Of a stretch of DNA of 64,000 nt, positions 43,874 through 54,200 are shown piece by piece (position 1 is the stretch's first letter; each line of letters starts with the position of its first letter). The stretch lies in assembly GCA_009746045.1 (NCBI GenBank), contig RPFO01000041.1:3018613-3082612 (forward strand), given 5' to 3'. Source of the DNA: Mesostigma viride. Lineage: Eukaryota > Streptophyta > Mesostigmatophyceae > Mesostigmatales > Mesostigmataceae. Below the pieces are notes generated by a model. The model was not told the DNA's origin. It saw nothing but the letters and a program-made list of their open reading frames with translations, and searched no databases. The position numbers and the translations under genes were made by a program.

Positions 43874-46800
43874 CTTGAGCCTGCACACATCCCTGAACCC
43901 TGGAGGGTGCCCCCAGGGGTGTGTAATGTAGCTGCTAGTGACGGCAGTGAGGGGCAGCCCCATGCTCTAGTGACAGAGCCTATTGGACACGATGGGGCAA
44001 GCTTGGTTACCACAGAGAGTATGCCAGCTGTAGCTGCAGTGGTTACTCGCCAACGTGCCCGCCATGGCGGTGCTGAGCCTGAGGTAGGACCTGGTGATGT
44101 GGACCCAGGTGGATCTCAGAAGCATTCTGACCGTGCAGGACTGGCACAGGATGGTCAGGATGAGGATAGGGCTGGAGACAGTCTGACAGGCACGACCCTG
44201 GTGCCTCCTGTACATAAGGGATCTGTACATACCTTGAGTGCTAATAATGACAATAAAAGATTTTCTCTCTTGTATGACATTGCCTCAAGGTTGCATACCA
44301 TGTTTGGCCATGCAGCTCAGTCTTTGCAAGTTGCTAGACGGCTGGGAGGAAGTGAGTTGTACTCCATCTGCCAACAGGTTGCTCAAGCTTGCAAGTGCAG
44401 GCTAGTTGCTAGAAAGCCCAAGCAGTCTCATGCCAGGACTCCTATTTTGCAGCCAGGCCATGTGCAGGTAGATATTCAGAGAATCAGGGGTTTGAAGCTG
44501 CTGGTGGCAGTGGACAGATATACCAAGTACAAGACCCTAGAGATCCTGCCTGACATGGAGAAGCCTACATTGATTGCTGCTCTGAAGTTGACAAGGAGCA
44601 GGTACCCTGGGTTGGAGTTGTTGCAGTGTGACATTCAGTTTGAGTGCTGTGAGAACCTGCCAGAGTTTCCAGAGTTGCTGATTACACCCAGGGAGAGCCA
44701 CGGCCAGCAAGGGGTGGTGGAGAGAGCCATCCAAGAGATCAAGACTGTGCTGCTGGTGGAGAGGATTCCAAGGACGTCATCTGCCATTGTGACATCTGCA
44801 TGGCTACGTTCTGTGGAGGATAGGCTGAACCTCAGGACTCCCATGTTCTTTGGTGACATTGCCATCAATCCTCTTATGCTGCATACCAGGATGCTGCCAG
44901 CTGATGCTGAGCAGGCATGGAAGGAGAAGCTAGAGGCCAAGTTCCTCAAGCTGAGGCAGAAAGACAAGGGCTGGAGTGTCCTAGAACCTAACGTTGGACA
45001 ACAGGTTGTTGTGTGGAAGGAACCAAGCTTTCCAGGGAAACGTGGCAGCTGGCATGATGGGGTGGTGACCCGAGTAGAAGCCGCTGGCCATAAGTGCTGG
45101 GTGGCCATTGATGGCTCCCAAGCAGTGCACCGTCTGTCCTGGTCAAAGATCCGTCCCCGGGGAGGTAATCAAGGAGACCTCTTCCAGGTGCCCGTTGGTG
45201 TACAAGGCGGGGGTGACGTGGAGCTTCCTGATCAGGGTGCTACAGCTGTATCGAGCCCTCAGGGTGACCCTGGCCCGGCCCCTGGGGTACCTTCACATAC
45301 GGTGGTTGGGCAAGCAGGCGGACAGGCTGCACCTCCGGAACGGCCCGACACCAGGCCTAGGGGTGTGCGTCTATCAGATATTGTACAGGCTTTGCAAAGA
45401 GCCAAGAAGGAGCCTAAGGTGTCCAAGCTTGTCCAGTTGGATGAACCTGAGGTAGCTGCCATGGAGATAGATACCAATGCACAGGTTTCTGTCATGGGAC
45501 CTCAGCATACAGGAGAACTGCTGGTCGGAGAACCAAGTTGCCCCTGGGTGTCTGATTTCAGTGGTAGGACGCATCTAAGGGTGTTGGGAGAGGTTACTGC
45601 CCCTGTCATGGGTGTGGATGTGACCTTCCTTGTCCTAGAGGACTATGATGGCCCTGTGATTTTGGGTCAGAATTTTCTGGGCAATCCTGGGATTTCTATC
45701 AGAGCTACAGCTCTGAGAAGAGATGGCTGGGGGATGATTCCCCTAGAAAATTTCAGGACAACATTTCCAGTCAGGTGCAGGGCCAAGCCGGTCAAGGGTG
45801 TAAAATGGGATGAAGGGGAGGTGCCCCCAGCAGCCAGTTTGGTGATTCCAGCTGTGTTGCACCCCAGCAGTATTGGCATAACTCACAGGAGCCTTGCTGC
45901 ACACTCTCCTTTGACATATGACCAGCTGGTCCAAGAGATGAGCTCGCCTACTTTGTTTGAGGCTTGGAAGCTCGCCTTCTCCAAGGCATTGGAGGAGTGG
46001 TTGCAGTTTGAGTGTGCTGCACCAACAGACAGACGTCCCCCAGCATCAAGGAAGCTTGCTTTGAGATTTGTGCTGAAGAGGAAGGTTGTGGATGAGGTAT
46101 CAGTGCCCCATGTCAGGCCTGTCCTGAATGAGTATCACGGCACGGGGAGTCTGCCAGGAGAGGAGCTGTACACGCCAGGGATGCTACACGACACATGGAG
46201 AATTTTGCTATGTCTCTACGTGGGGTTGCTGAACAGGGGAGCAGCTATGTCATCAGTGCTGCTGGACTTCAAGAGGGCATTTTTAAAATCTGATCCAGAA
46301 GTGGCCAGGAGGGTGTGGAAGCAGGATGAGCCTTACTGTGTTGAGGTGCCTGCCATCTGGAAGCTGGAGCTGCATCAACAATTCCTGGTTATTCTGAAGG
46401 GCCTGGAAGGACTCAGGTCGAGCCCAATCATCTGGAGACTCACGCTGCAGGAAGCTCTGATCAGTGAGTGTGGCTTGAGAGTGTCTTCAGTTGATCCCTG
46501 TTTGCTGCTGGCCCAATGGGAGGGTCTGCCAGTGTATGCTAGTTTGCATGGAGATGATCTGCATTTGCTAGCCCCCACGACCTGGCTGAAGAAGTTTATT
46601 CCTGTCATCAGTGGCAAGTTTTCACTGGGCAAGGAGCTGTGGCAGGAGCCCAACAAGCCTGTAGTGTTCTGTGGAATGCAGGCTACCCTGTTCAGGAGGG
46701 ATGGGGAGTGGAGTATCAGGCTTCAGGCTGGAGGAGATTATAAACAGACCATTGTGAAGGCCTTGCCAGAGAAGATCACCCAGGCTGCAGGACCTGAGTT

Positions 46801-47170
46801 GAGAGGCATGTGGGCCTGGTTTGCCAGCATCTGTGGTCCGTCTTTGATGGTCCATAGCAGAATGCCTGATGAGGTGCTTGAGGATGAGAAGCCTCGAGTC
46901 ATAGCCCGGTTGGTGGAGAGTACCCCTGATCTGATTTTGTCTGGGATTGACTTTGCCCAGCCTATCACCTTGGAGATCTTTGTTGACAGTTCCATGGATG
47001 CTCGCCAGGTTACCAAGGTCAGGGGGAGATCTGCTGCTCTGTTTGCTTTTTATCAGAGCAGGGCAAGTTTGTTCAGCTGGTACAGCAGACTGCAGAAGAG
47101 GGTCTGTATCAGTTCAGATGTGGCAGAATGCAGGGCCATATGCGAGGGGATCCAGTCCAGCTGTACATAA
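43874..47170 (+). CDS. Pol of copia-like element 2: integrase, retropepsin-like domain, RT, RNase H start
   Basis: The frame continues directly from the Gag TGA; there is no ATG nearby (the GTG at 43907 is not convincing), so expression by readthrough is possible. Residues below count from 43907. Integrase about 125-420: zinc-binding H/H/C/C remnant, D189, D242, E272. A chromatin- or RNA-facing linker rich in Gly/Pro follows (about 425-485). The retropepsin-like domain is at 515-610: IDTNA (D522) and VILGQNFLG (585-587). RT about 650-935: FVLKRK, LLDFKRAFL (D787), GLRSSPIIW, HGDD (881-884). RNase H begins with FVDSS (D1027) and DVAECRA (E1074). A shift near 47155 ends the frame. The order IN-PR-RT is not the copia norm. 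Confidence 0.85.
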   Translation, partial: LEPAHIPEPWRVPPGVCNVAASDGSEGQPHALVTEPIGHDGASLVTTESMPAVAAVVTRQRARHGGAEPEVGPGDVDPGGSQKHSDRAGLAQDGQDEDRAGDSLTGTTLVPPVHKGSVHTLSANNDNKRFSLLYDIASRLHTMFGHAAQSLQVARRLGGSELYSICQQVAQACKCRLVARKPKQSHARTPILQPGHVQVDIQRIRGLKLLVAVDRYTKYKTLEILPDMEKPTLIAALKLTRSRYPGLELLQCDIQFECCENLPEFPELLITPRESHGQQGVVERAIQEIKTVLLVERIPRTSSAIVTSAWLRSVEDRLNLRTPMFFGDIAINPLMLHTRMLPADAEQAWKEKLEAKFLKLRQKDKGWSVLEPNVGQQVVVWKEPSFPGKRGSWHDGVVTRVEAAGHKCWVAIDGSQAVHRLSWSKIRPRGGNQGDLFQVPVGVQGGGDVELPDQGATAVSSPQGDPGPAPGVPSHTVVGQAGGQAAPPERPDTRPRGVRLSDIVQALQRAKKEPKVSKLVQLDEPEVAAMEIDTNAQVSVMGPQHTGELLVGEPSCPWVSDFSGRTHLRVLGEVTAPVMGVDVTFLVLEDYDGPVILGQNFLGNPGISIRATALRRDGWGMIPLENFRTTFPVRCRAKPVKGVKWDEGEVPPAASLVIPAVLHPSSIGITHRSLAAHSPLTYDQLVQEMSSPTLFEAWKLAFSKALEEWLQFECAAPTDRRPPASRKLALRFVLKRKVVDEVSVPHVRPVLNEYHGTGSLPGEELYTPGMLHDTWRILLCLYVGLLNRGAAMSSVLLDFKRAFLKSDPEVARRVWKQDEPYCVEVPAIWKLELHQQFLVILKGLEGLRSSPIIWRLTLQEALISECGLRVSSVDPCLLLAQWEGLPVYASLHGDDLHLLAPTTWLKKFIPVISGKFSLGKELWQEPNKPVVFCGMQATLFRRDGEWSIRLQAGGDYKQTIVKALPEKITQAAGPELRGMWAWFASICGPSLMVHSRMPDEVLEDEKPRVIARLVESTPDLILSGIDFAQPITLEIFVDSSMDARQVTKVRGRSAALFAFYQSRASLFSWYSRLQKRVCISSDVAECRAICEGIQSSCT

Positions 47171-47463
47171 AGGAGTTAATGCTGGAGCTGGCTTCAGTTA
47201 CCCCTTGGACCTTGCAGATGGAGACGTTGTTGCTAACAGACAGCATGGGTATGGTCCAGTTTGTTCACAAGCAGCTGGCCAGAAGCCGGGACCTGGATTA
47301 TTTGTTGCTGAAGGAGTTGGCCAGTTTGGTTGACTTGAAGCATATCCCTGGCGAGGAGAACCCTGCTGATGCATTGACAAAGCTGCCACACAAGGCCCCA
47401 GCCCAGTACAATGTACTGAGGAAGCTCATGAATGCTGACTGTCAAGTCGGTCTATCTGTCTAA
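47128..47463 (+). pseudogene. Copia-like element 2 RNase H, C-terminal part
   Basis: In the next frame after a shift near 47155: LLTDSMGMVQFV, ARSRDLDYLLL and HIPGEENPADALTKLP, the two last acidic motifs of copia RNase H. It ends at the TAA at 47461-47463. Confidence 0.8.
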
Positions 47464-48210
47464 AAGCTGAGAGCTGGGTGCTTAAGTCTCTGGATATCAG
47501 GCTGGGAGCTTGATTGTACATAATCCTGAGCACACCTTGAGGGGTGAGACATGTCTCTGGTGTGGGAATGTCTGACATTGTCTCTGATGGAGAGATGTCT
47601 ATCTGGGGTTTTCATCTCAGTCTGAGGTTTCCCCAGATCTGTGGTTTGTGGGCGGGGTTCGATTCCCTGGTGCCGTCTTAAGGCGGAGTTTCACGGACTG
47701 GCTGACCCATCCACCATGCTGGTGAGGTGGCGACAGGTCCCCTGATTTTCCACGGTTGGAACGAGTATAGGAGCTTGTGTTTTGCATGTGCTTCGCGTAG
47801 ATGTTGTGTCTGGTTCGATAAGGGGCAGCAGACCGGCGCCGACTCCCGTCTGGGGGTCAGCAATGTTTTCTGATGAGCTGTTGTGGGTGATCTGTGGGGT
47901 TTCGCCTAAGGTCCTGAAGGTTGTACATACTTCTCAAGTTCTTAGCTGAACACCTATGGGCTGCCACAGTTGGCCAACCTCTTGTACATGGGTAACACAA
48001 CGAGCCTCCCGTGAAGGGATAGGGACTCATTGTAATTTGTTTGTGCTCCTGAACCAGTATGGGTGCTATGTACATATAATAAGGAATCCAAGCTGACTGT
48101 CATGCCCAGCGGGTTGTGACTTGTAGTCGGGGAGGATGTCCAGTACCCATTGTGTGTGTTTGTATGTAGACTTGTGTGAGCTGCTACAGCTCAAGAAAAG
48201 AAAGGATTGG
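47464..48210 (+). other. 3' untranslated part and polypurine tract of copia-like element 2
   Basis: About 750 bp without a gene. A GGGGTTCGATTCCCTGG stretch at about 47654 resembles a tRNA T arm, without other tRNA parts. AAGAAAAGAAAGGATTGG directly before the LTR is the likely polypurine tract. Confidence 0.55.
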
Positions 48211-48904
48211 AGTTAACGCCAAGCGCATTGGCGTGATCCTGATTCGGCATATCTCTGCGATTCCAGCGGCACCGGAACGAGTTCATTCCGACAAGTATCA
48301 AGAAAGTTATGGCGTTCCGACTTCCCGGTCGCGCGCGAGCGCGAGCCGGCTGTTCTTCTAAGTCGGACGTGAATATTTGCCGACGACATATGGGGTCGAC
48401 AGTAATTCCTGGGCTGACAGGAATTAGGTGCTACCTACGACGGTATTGGATTAATACGTCGTACGCAGGAAATAGGAACCTTAACCTGTGGTCTGTTGGT
48501 ACCGCAGGCTTAGTCCTGGACTTCTAGGTGCAGATGCAATAATCACTGTGGACTGTACTCTGTGGTCACTGTGCCTGTATGGCAGACCTACTGTATAGGA
48601 TCTGGACGCTGTACAGGTTGTGAATACTGTACCGGGAGTGTTATTACTGAGCAGGCCTCCTAGGCTGCTCAGGACTAGCCAAGCACAGTGCACAAGTATA
48701 TAAAGAATAGGCCAGTGCCAATTGGGCATCTCTCTTGCGAGCCCGCCTCATGTGTGTTGCCTTGACTTGGCAAACTCGTGTACAAGCCTCAAGTGTGTGA
48801 GCGCTGTAACATTATCCAATTTTAACAAAGCTCCGTTCCAACCACATTCACACATTGCTGCATTGCAACCATATCCTTATACATTGCGTTTAAAAACGTT
48901 AACT
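48211..48904 (+). repeat. 3' LTR of copia-like element 2
   Basis: 694 bp, termini AGTTAAC and GTTAACT, followed by the ACCTC duplication. Confidence 0.93.
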
Positions 48905-49052
48905 ACCTCAGATGCTACGACAGACGCATTATCCTTCACTACCCACCCCAGTGCCTTGTTGGCTGCCAGCTCACTCTCCATGCCATCCCCTTGCTTATAG
49001 CCTGCCACCGATGCCCATGGTACCCTATACACCCGATCATTCCACTCTATGT

Positions 49053-51243
49053 CTATGACCCGCAGCGGCCAGTCTCAGTAACTTTGTGATGGCCCCAGGA
49101 CCCTGCATGGTGCCCCCTTTGCCGCTGGGTGGGCTCTCCTTGTGGAACATGACCAACTGCATGCCCGACCTCAAAAGCGCTAGACAAATCAGGCAGCGTG
49201 GCATCCTTGAGCCGCAGCTTGGCGGCGGTATCCTGTAGATGCTGTTGGTATGCCTCTACTACCTCGGGTGAGTAGGTGCCCGCTGACAGCCCCCGAGGCG
49301 TGACCAGCCCAAAGCCCTTGACATCGAGCACGTGCCTATGGTTGCACACATGCATGAGCTCCTTGCACCACGCCGTCTTGACCGCGTAGGATTTGCCATG
49401 TGGGTTATCCTGTCGCTTGGCTGCCACAGTCTTGACATAGCTTACAGTGCGATCTATCATGCCCATATTGCCGTGATCCTCACGCCCCACGATGACCACG
49501 GTCTCCATCCCCGGCAAACCTTGCACACAGCGGAACTGCTGGTCTAGCATGAGCTCCACTACGGGATGAAAGAAAGCCAGGCTGATCTTGATAGCCCTGT
49601 GCAGGTCAGCCTCAAACATGTGGGGCAGCGGCTCGATGTAGGTGACCTTGCTGAACCTATCCTTGACTATGAAATAGGTGTCCCCCCCTTCCATGTGCAT
49701 GACATCCCCCACGAGGTACCCTCGCTCCAAGGGTGGAGTCTTGGCATGCCGCCTACTCGACTTCTTCCTGATCTTGATGCAGGCAGGACACTGAGCACGC
49801 ACATTCTTCAGCTCGTTGTATAAAGGTGCCCCCAACATGTGTGCCCCCTCTACCTCGGCTTGGGCCTCATGCCCGTATGCACGGTGCATCTGGTATGCTA
49901 ACAGTTTCAGGGTGACAGCCTGAGGTGCAGTGGCATTGTCAGGATTCTCAACAGGTGGGGTGACTACTGGGGTAGTGACATTGGCTAACTGGGCAGCTTC
50001 AGAGGCTGCACGAAAGGCCGCCCGTGTGAGCACCTTGCCAATGTGAAGATCCACACTAGGGTGGTGTGTACCGAGAACATCTGCCCGCCCAGCATTCTCT
50101 TGCACTGTCATAACATCCCTCATAGGCCCAACCGCCCCAGTACCTAGCTGGGGTGCTGCAGTAGTGCTTGGTCGCTCGGCGTTGTACACACCCGACCTAG
50201 AAGACACCACATTGCTTAGGTCACCCATTGTAGATCCGTGCTCAGGAAGCACGTGATCCTGGCGCGACAGTGCCAGAGCAGCATCAACGGATTGCGTGAG
50301 CACATCACGGAATGAGACAGAGGATGCAGTCATGTTGCTTTTAGGAACGACGTCAGGCTCTACGACGGCCCGGTTCAGCGTGACGCATTGAGCAAAAGAA
50401 GGGGTATCGAGCGTGCTCTCACCTGACTTTCGTGCTGCCCGTCGCTCTGCCCACTCCTCGCGTGTGCCGTGGACGACGATGCGCTTGGCCTTGCACGCCT
50501 CCACGCTGTGACCACGCAGAACGTCGTGACACTTGCGGCAAAGGTTGTCCTCGAGCTCCAGGTCCGGGCGAACCCGGCAGTCATACCGGACATGGCGACG
50601 TCCGAAGCAGCGCTCACAGCGTTGCTTGCGGTCAGTAGACGCCCCCTGCTGCCGCTTGGCCGGGGGATTATCGCCCCTCTTGTCGTCGCCACCAGGCCCG
50701 CGCTTGCGCCCTCGCTGGCCCCCGTTGTTGCCGTGGCCGACGACCTTTTTCAGGATGGCCGTAAGCTCCGACCGCGTAATTGGAGCCTCTGCGCCTGAAG
50801 AAGAAGACGCGCCGGGATCCACCTTGCGCAGGGATGGCAGAGCGGCCGAGGCAGTCGGCTTGGACTGCGCACTCTTGAAGCATGAGATCAAATACAGCAT
50901 GCCCTCGTCGAAACTGACAGCACTCTTCTTTTTGAGTTCCGTCGCTATGGTCAGATGCACATCCGACGACAGGTCGCATTTCTTGAGAAATCGATTGCAC
51001 AGGAAAATGGGCTTGAGAGTATCTATAGCAGCTTGTGCTTGTGCACGAAGACCTGGATATCACGTGCAGCCCCGGGCGAATTTGCCTTATTAACTGCATA
51101 GCCCTCGAAGTTGTTGAAGGCTTGCTCGTCGGCCTCTTCCTTAGACCGCGACAAGTGGGCATCTAGACCGTTGTAAAAAACTTCCCAGGTTTGTTTGTTG
51201 TCGTCCGCAATGCGAACTAGATTCGGTTTTCTCTGAATATAGT
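49053..51243 (-). pseudogene. Copia-like element 1: Gag C-part with two zinc knuckles, and integrase
   Basis: From 51243 down, one frame reads NYIQRKPNLVRIADDNKQTWEVFYNGL and ends at a stop near 51020. After a 1-nt shift it continues AIDTLKPIFLCNRFLKKCDLSSDV into the long frame ending at 49053. Knuckles: CERCFGRRHVRYDC (CX2CX4HX4C) and CRKCHDVLRGHSVEAC (CX2CX6HX4C). Integrase: HRAYGH...CPAC zinc site, DTYFIVKDRFSK, LMLDQQFRC, then HGNMGMIDR, where the usual catalytic Glu is Asp. A last shift near 49060 leads to VIDIEWNDRVYRVPWASVAG, the integrase C-terminal strand set. Gag and integrase lie in one frame, without a stop between them. Confidence 0.8.
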
Positions 51244-54200
51244 TTCATGTCCCACGTAGCTCCCACAAAAACCAGCATCTTCATTAAAACAATAAGTGGA
51301 AGCATACATGTGACACTATTGACATGCCCGGAGGCACGCCGTTCAAGGCCCTTCATGAAGTACGTTGCCCTAGAGGCAACCAAGACAAGGGTGGGTGGGT
51401 GGGGAGCAAAGAAAGAGGCCGACAAAACCAGCCAGAGCGGCTTTTAGTCGCAAAACCTCCCTTATCCCTAGCTAACTGACGTTGACCATTAAACCCTTAT
51501 GTTCAGTGATGCTAGTAAGACGCTAACCGTACAGACCGGGGGTAGAATATCCCGAATCTGCACGGCTAGTATTAAATAATGCGTAGGTTGTTCTTTTCAG
51601 GGGCACTGCACCTCACGCCCCGTTCCGCCCGGGTATAATCAACCCAAGCGCGGAACGCACATTTTATTTAATTCATTTTTCAACCATGCACTATACATGT
51701 ACTGCATATACTAATCACAAAAGCTCTAGCCAAACAGCTACGAGAAAACACTACGACATATAAGCCGCTCATCCAGCGGCCTCTTGTTCCCGCATTCACG
51801 TATAGAAGAAACTCCGTTCAAAGAACCCCGATTCATGTCCCACGTAGCTCCCACAAAAACCAGCATCTTCATTAAAACAATAAGTGGAAGCATACATGTG
51901 ACACTATTGACATGCCCGGAGGCACGCCGTTCAAGGCCCTTCATGAAGTACGTTGCCCAATCACCCCCGCCCTGGCTTTCCCTTGAAGCCGCACTCCACC
52001 TTGCTCGTTGTCACAAGTGACCGCCCTGCCGCAAAACGGGAGCCCCCCCACATCGGGAGGCGTGTGCCCGGCGGCTGTGGATGTATGGCCAGGCCCAAAA
52101 AGGCCCAGCGCATTTGCACTGCGATTGCGCACGGCCAGCCTATCATGACCCCTCTCGGGGCCCCGAGTCGGTACCGCTATGGCCGTCTCCCCATAGACCC
52201 GGGGTGCTTCGAGAAAAAACGTGGACCTAGCCCAGGCCCCGCCAGCCCGGATGCCCGAGGCCACAGCCCCAGGCACCTGGCTGAACGAGAGTCCGTTCAG
52301 CCAAGACCGCATTCCCCCCCGAGGTTTCTATGCGTGGGGAAAAAAATGTCTAGCTTAGGCGCTTTTCCCATCGCCGTCCCCAGCCCCAACCCCCCCCCCT
52401 CGGCGGAAGGCAATTGCAAAGTTTGCTGGCCAGCAGCAATTTCCGAAGAAAAAGCCTCAGGCCGCGGACCGAGACACGGGTCGCCAGTGCCAGCCATCCG
52501 GCTCCAACCCGGGGTGCAAGCATCCCCAGGTACGGAGCACCAGCTCGCGCACTGGGCCGACCAAGCGACAGTTGAGCACCTGTCACGGCACCCGGCCCAC
52601 CAAAGACCCCAAGCTGGGGAAAAGGTGCGGACCGGAGGTAATCATTTTCTTTTCTTTTAGTTAACCGGGCGAGGAACTACGCCTGGCCGGTTAACAACTG
52701 GAAGTCTCACCACTGGCCAAGTGGCCGGTGCAACCAGTGCTTTTGGGATTTTGCTCCCCAGCACCCATAGCTGCGGCTGCCGCCGCAACGACAACGAGCA
52801 AAGAAAGAGGCCGACAAAACCAGCCAGAGCGGCTTTTAGTCGCAAAACCTCCCTTATCCCTAGCTAACTGACGTCATTAAACCCTTATGTTCAGTGATGC
52901 TAGTAAGACGCTAACCGTACAGACCGGGGGTAGAATATCCCGAATCTGCACGGCTAGTATTAAATAATGCGTAGGTTGTTCTTTTCAGGGGCACTGCACC
53001 TCACGCCCCGTTCCGCCCGGGTATAATCAACCCAAGCGCGGAACGCACATTTTATTTAATTCATTTTTCAACCATGCACTATACATGTACTGCATATACT
53101 AATCACAAAAGCTCTAGCCAAACAGCTACGAGAAAACACTACGACATATAAGCCGCTCATCCAGCGGCCTCTTGTTCCCGCATTCACGTATAGAAGAAAC
53201 TCCGTTCAAAGAACCCCGAATAATTAACGCATGCGGGAAAGATAAGGCCGCCATGCCTTGGCCTGGATGTGGAAGGCTGTCTGCGACATGGGCTGACTAA
53301 TTCGATATCTGTACAAAGGGTTTCCTGCTCGCCCGAATTTTCCTTGGATGACCCGGTTGTTTATAAGGGTCGGTGGTCCGAGAAAATTAATTGTAGGTTT
53401 TATACGACTTGCTTGCAAAGATTCGTGTTTGGTTGCACCAGCTGAGGTTAGGTGGGGACCTGTAGGGTCGGCTGGTTGCTTAACGAATCTTTGGCTGATT
53501 TGGGTTCCTTAGTGAGTCGTGATTAATTATTGTATAGTGGATTCGGACCGGCCCAAGGGGTCGATGGGCGAGTTTTATGTTTGTCAGTCTTGGAAACCTT
53601 GTACAACTACCTGTACGGTTAACGCACTAGCCTGGGGGTGCGTGGCCACGTTGTTTGTAGTGGCGTTTTCAGCACTGTTCAGGCCGGCGTGTGATGCATG
53701 CCGGTGTTAATTAATTTAGGATGAATCATGTCAGCTTGTGTGTCGGCGGGCCATGCCTTAAGCAAGCTCTAAGGCAGGCAATGATCCGCAATTGTTTCTT
53801 TCACAATGGCGGCAATGGCCGCCTGTGCAAAATTGCACATTCTAGCGCGGGTTGCATCTGTCTTGTAGCCGAGGCAGATGGTGGCACAACCGCTAAGTTG
53901 TTTGACCAAGCATAGTATAGTTGGTCGTGCAACGGAAAGAAAATTTAAATTTACCCCCATGTCGTTTTCCCCGGCTGCGGGTCTTTTTGACATGGGCGAA
54001 GGATGGGGCGCTACTTCGGCGGTTTGGCCAGCTTCGGCGGAGCTGTTTATAAGTTTCTAAAACAACTCTAGTGTCACATCGCAGGCTTGCCACCTTGCGA
54101 TGGTGCGTGGGACGTGACCTGGACTCAAAAGGTCCTGAACCAGGTTCCTGTCAGCAACGGCCTTTTTTTCATAATTTATTTTTTGTGGCGGCAGGTCAGT

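Larger units (their letters stand above)
40898..48904 (+). mobile_element. Copia-like LTR retrotransposon 2 (plus), 8,007 bp
   Basis: 694-bp LTRs at 40898-41591 and 48211-48904, termini AGTTAAC/GTTAACT, TSD ACCTC (40893-40897 and 48905-48909). The internal order is an upstream acidic ORF, gag with zinc knuckle, UGA, integrase, retropepsin-like domain, RT, RNase H, a ~750-bp 3' untranslated part, and a polypurine tract. It is inserted between the integrase and protease-like parts of copia element 1. Confidence 0.93.

Noticed and set aside
51953-52660. 235-codon ORF in the patchwork region
   Set aside because: Low-complexity Pro/Gly/Arg translation, no domain, and borders that fall in duplicated non-coding blocks.
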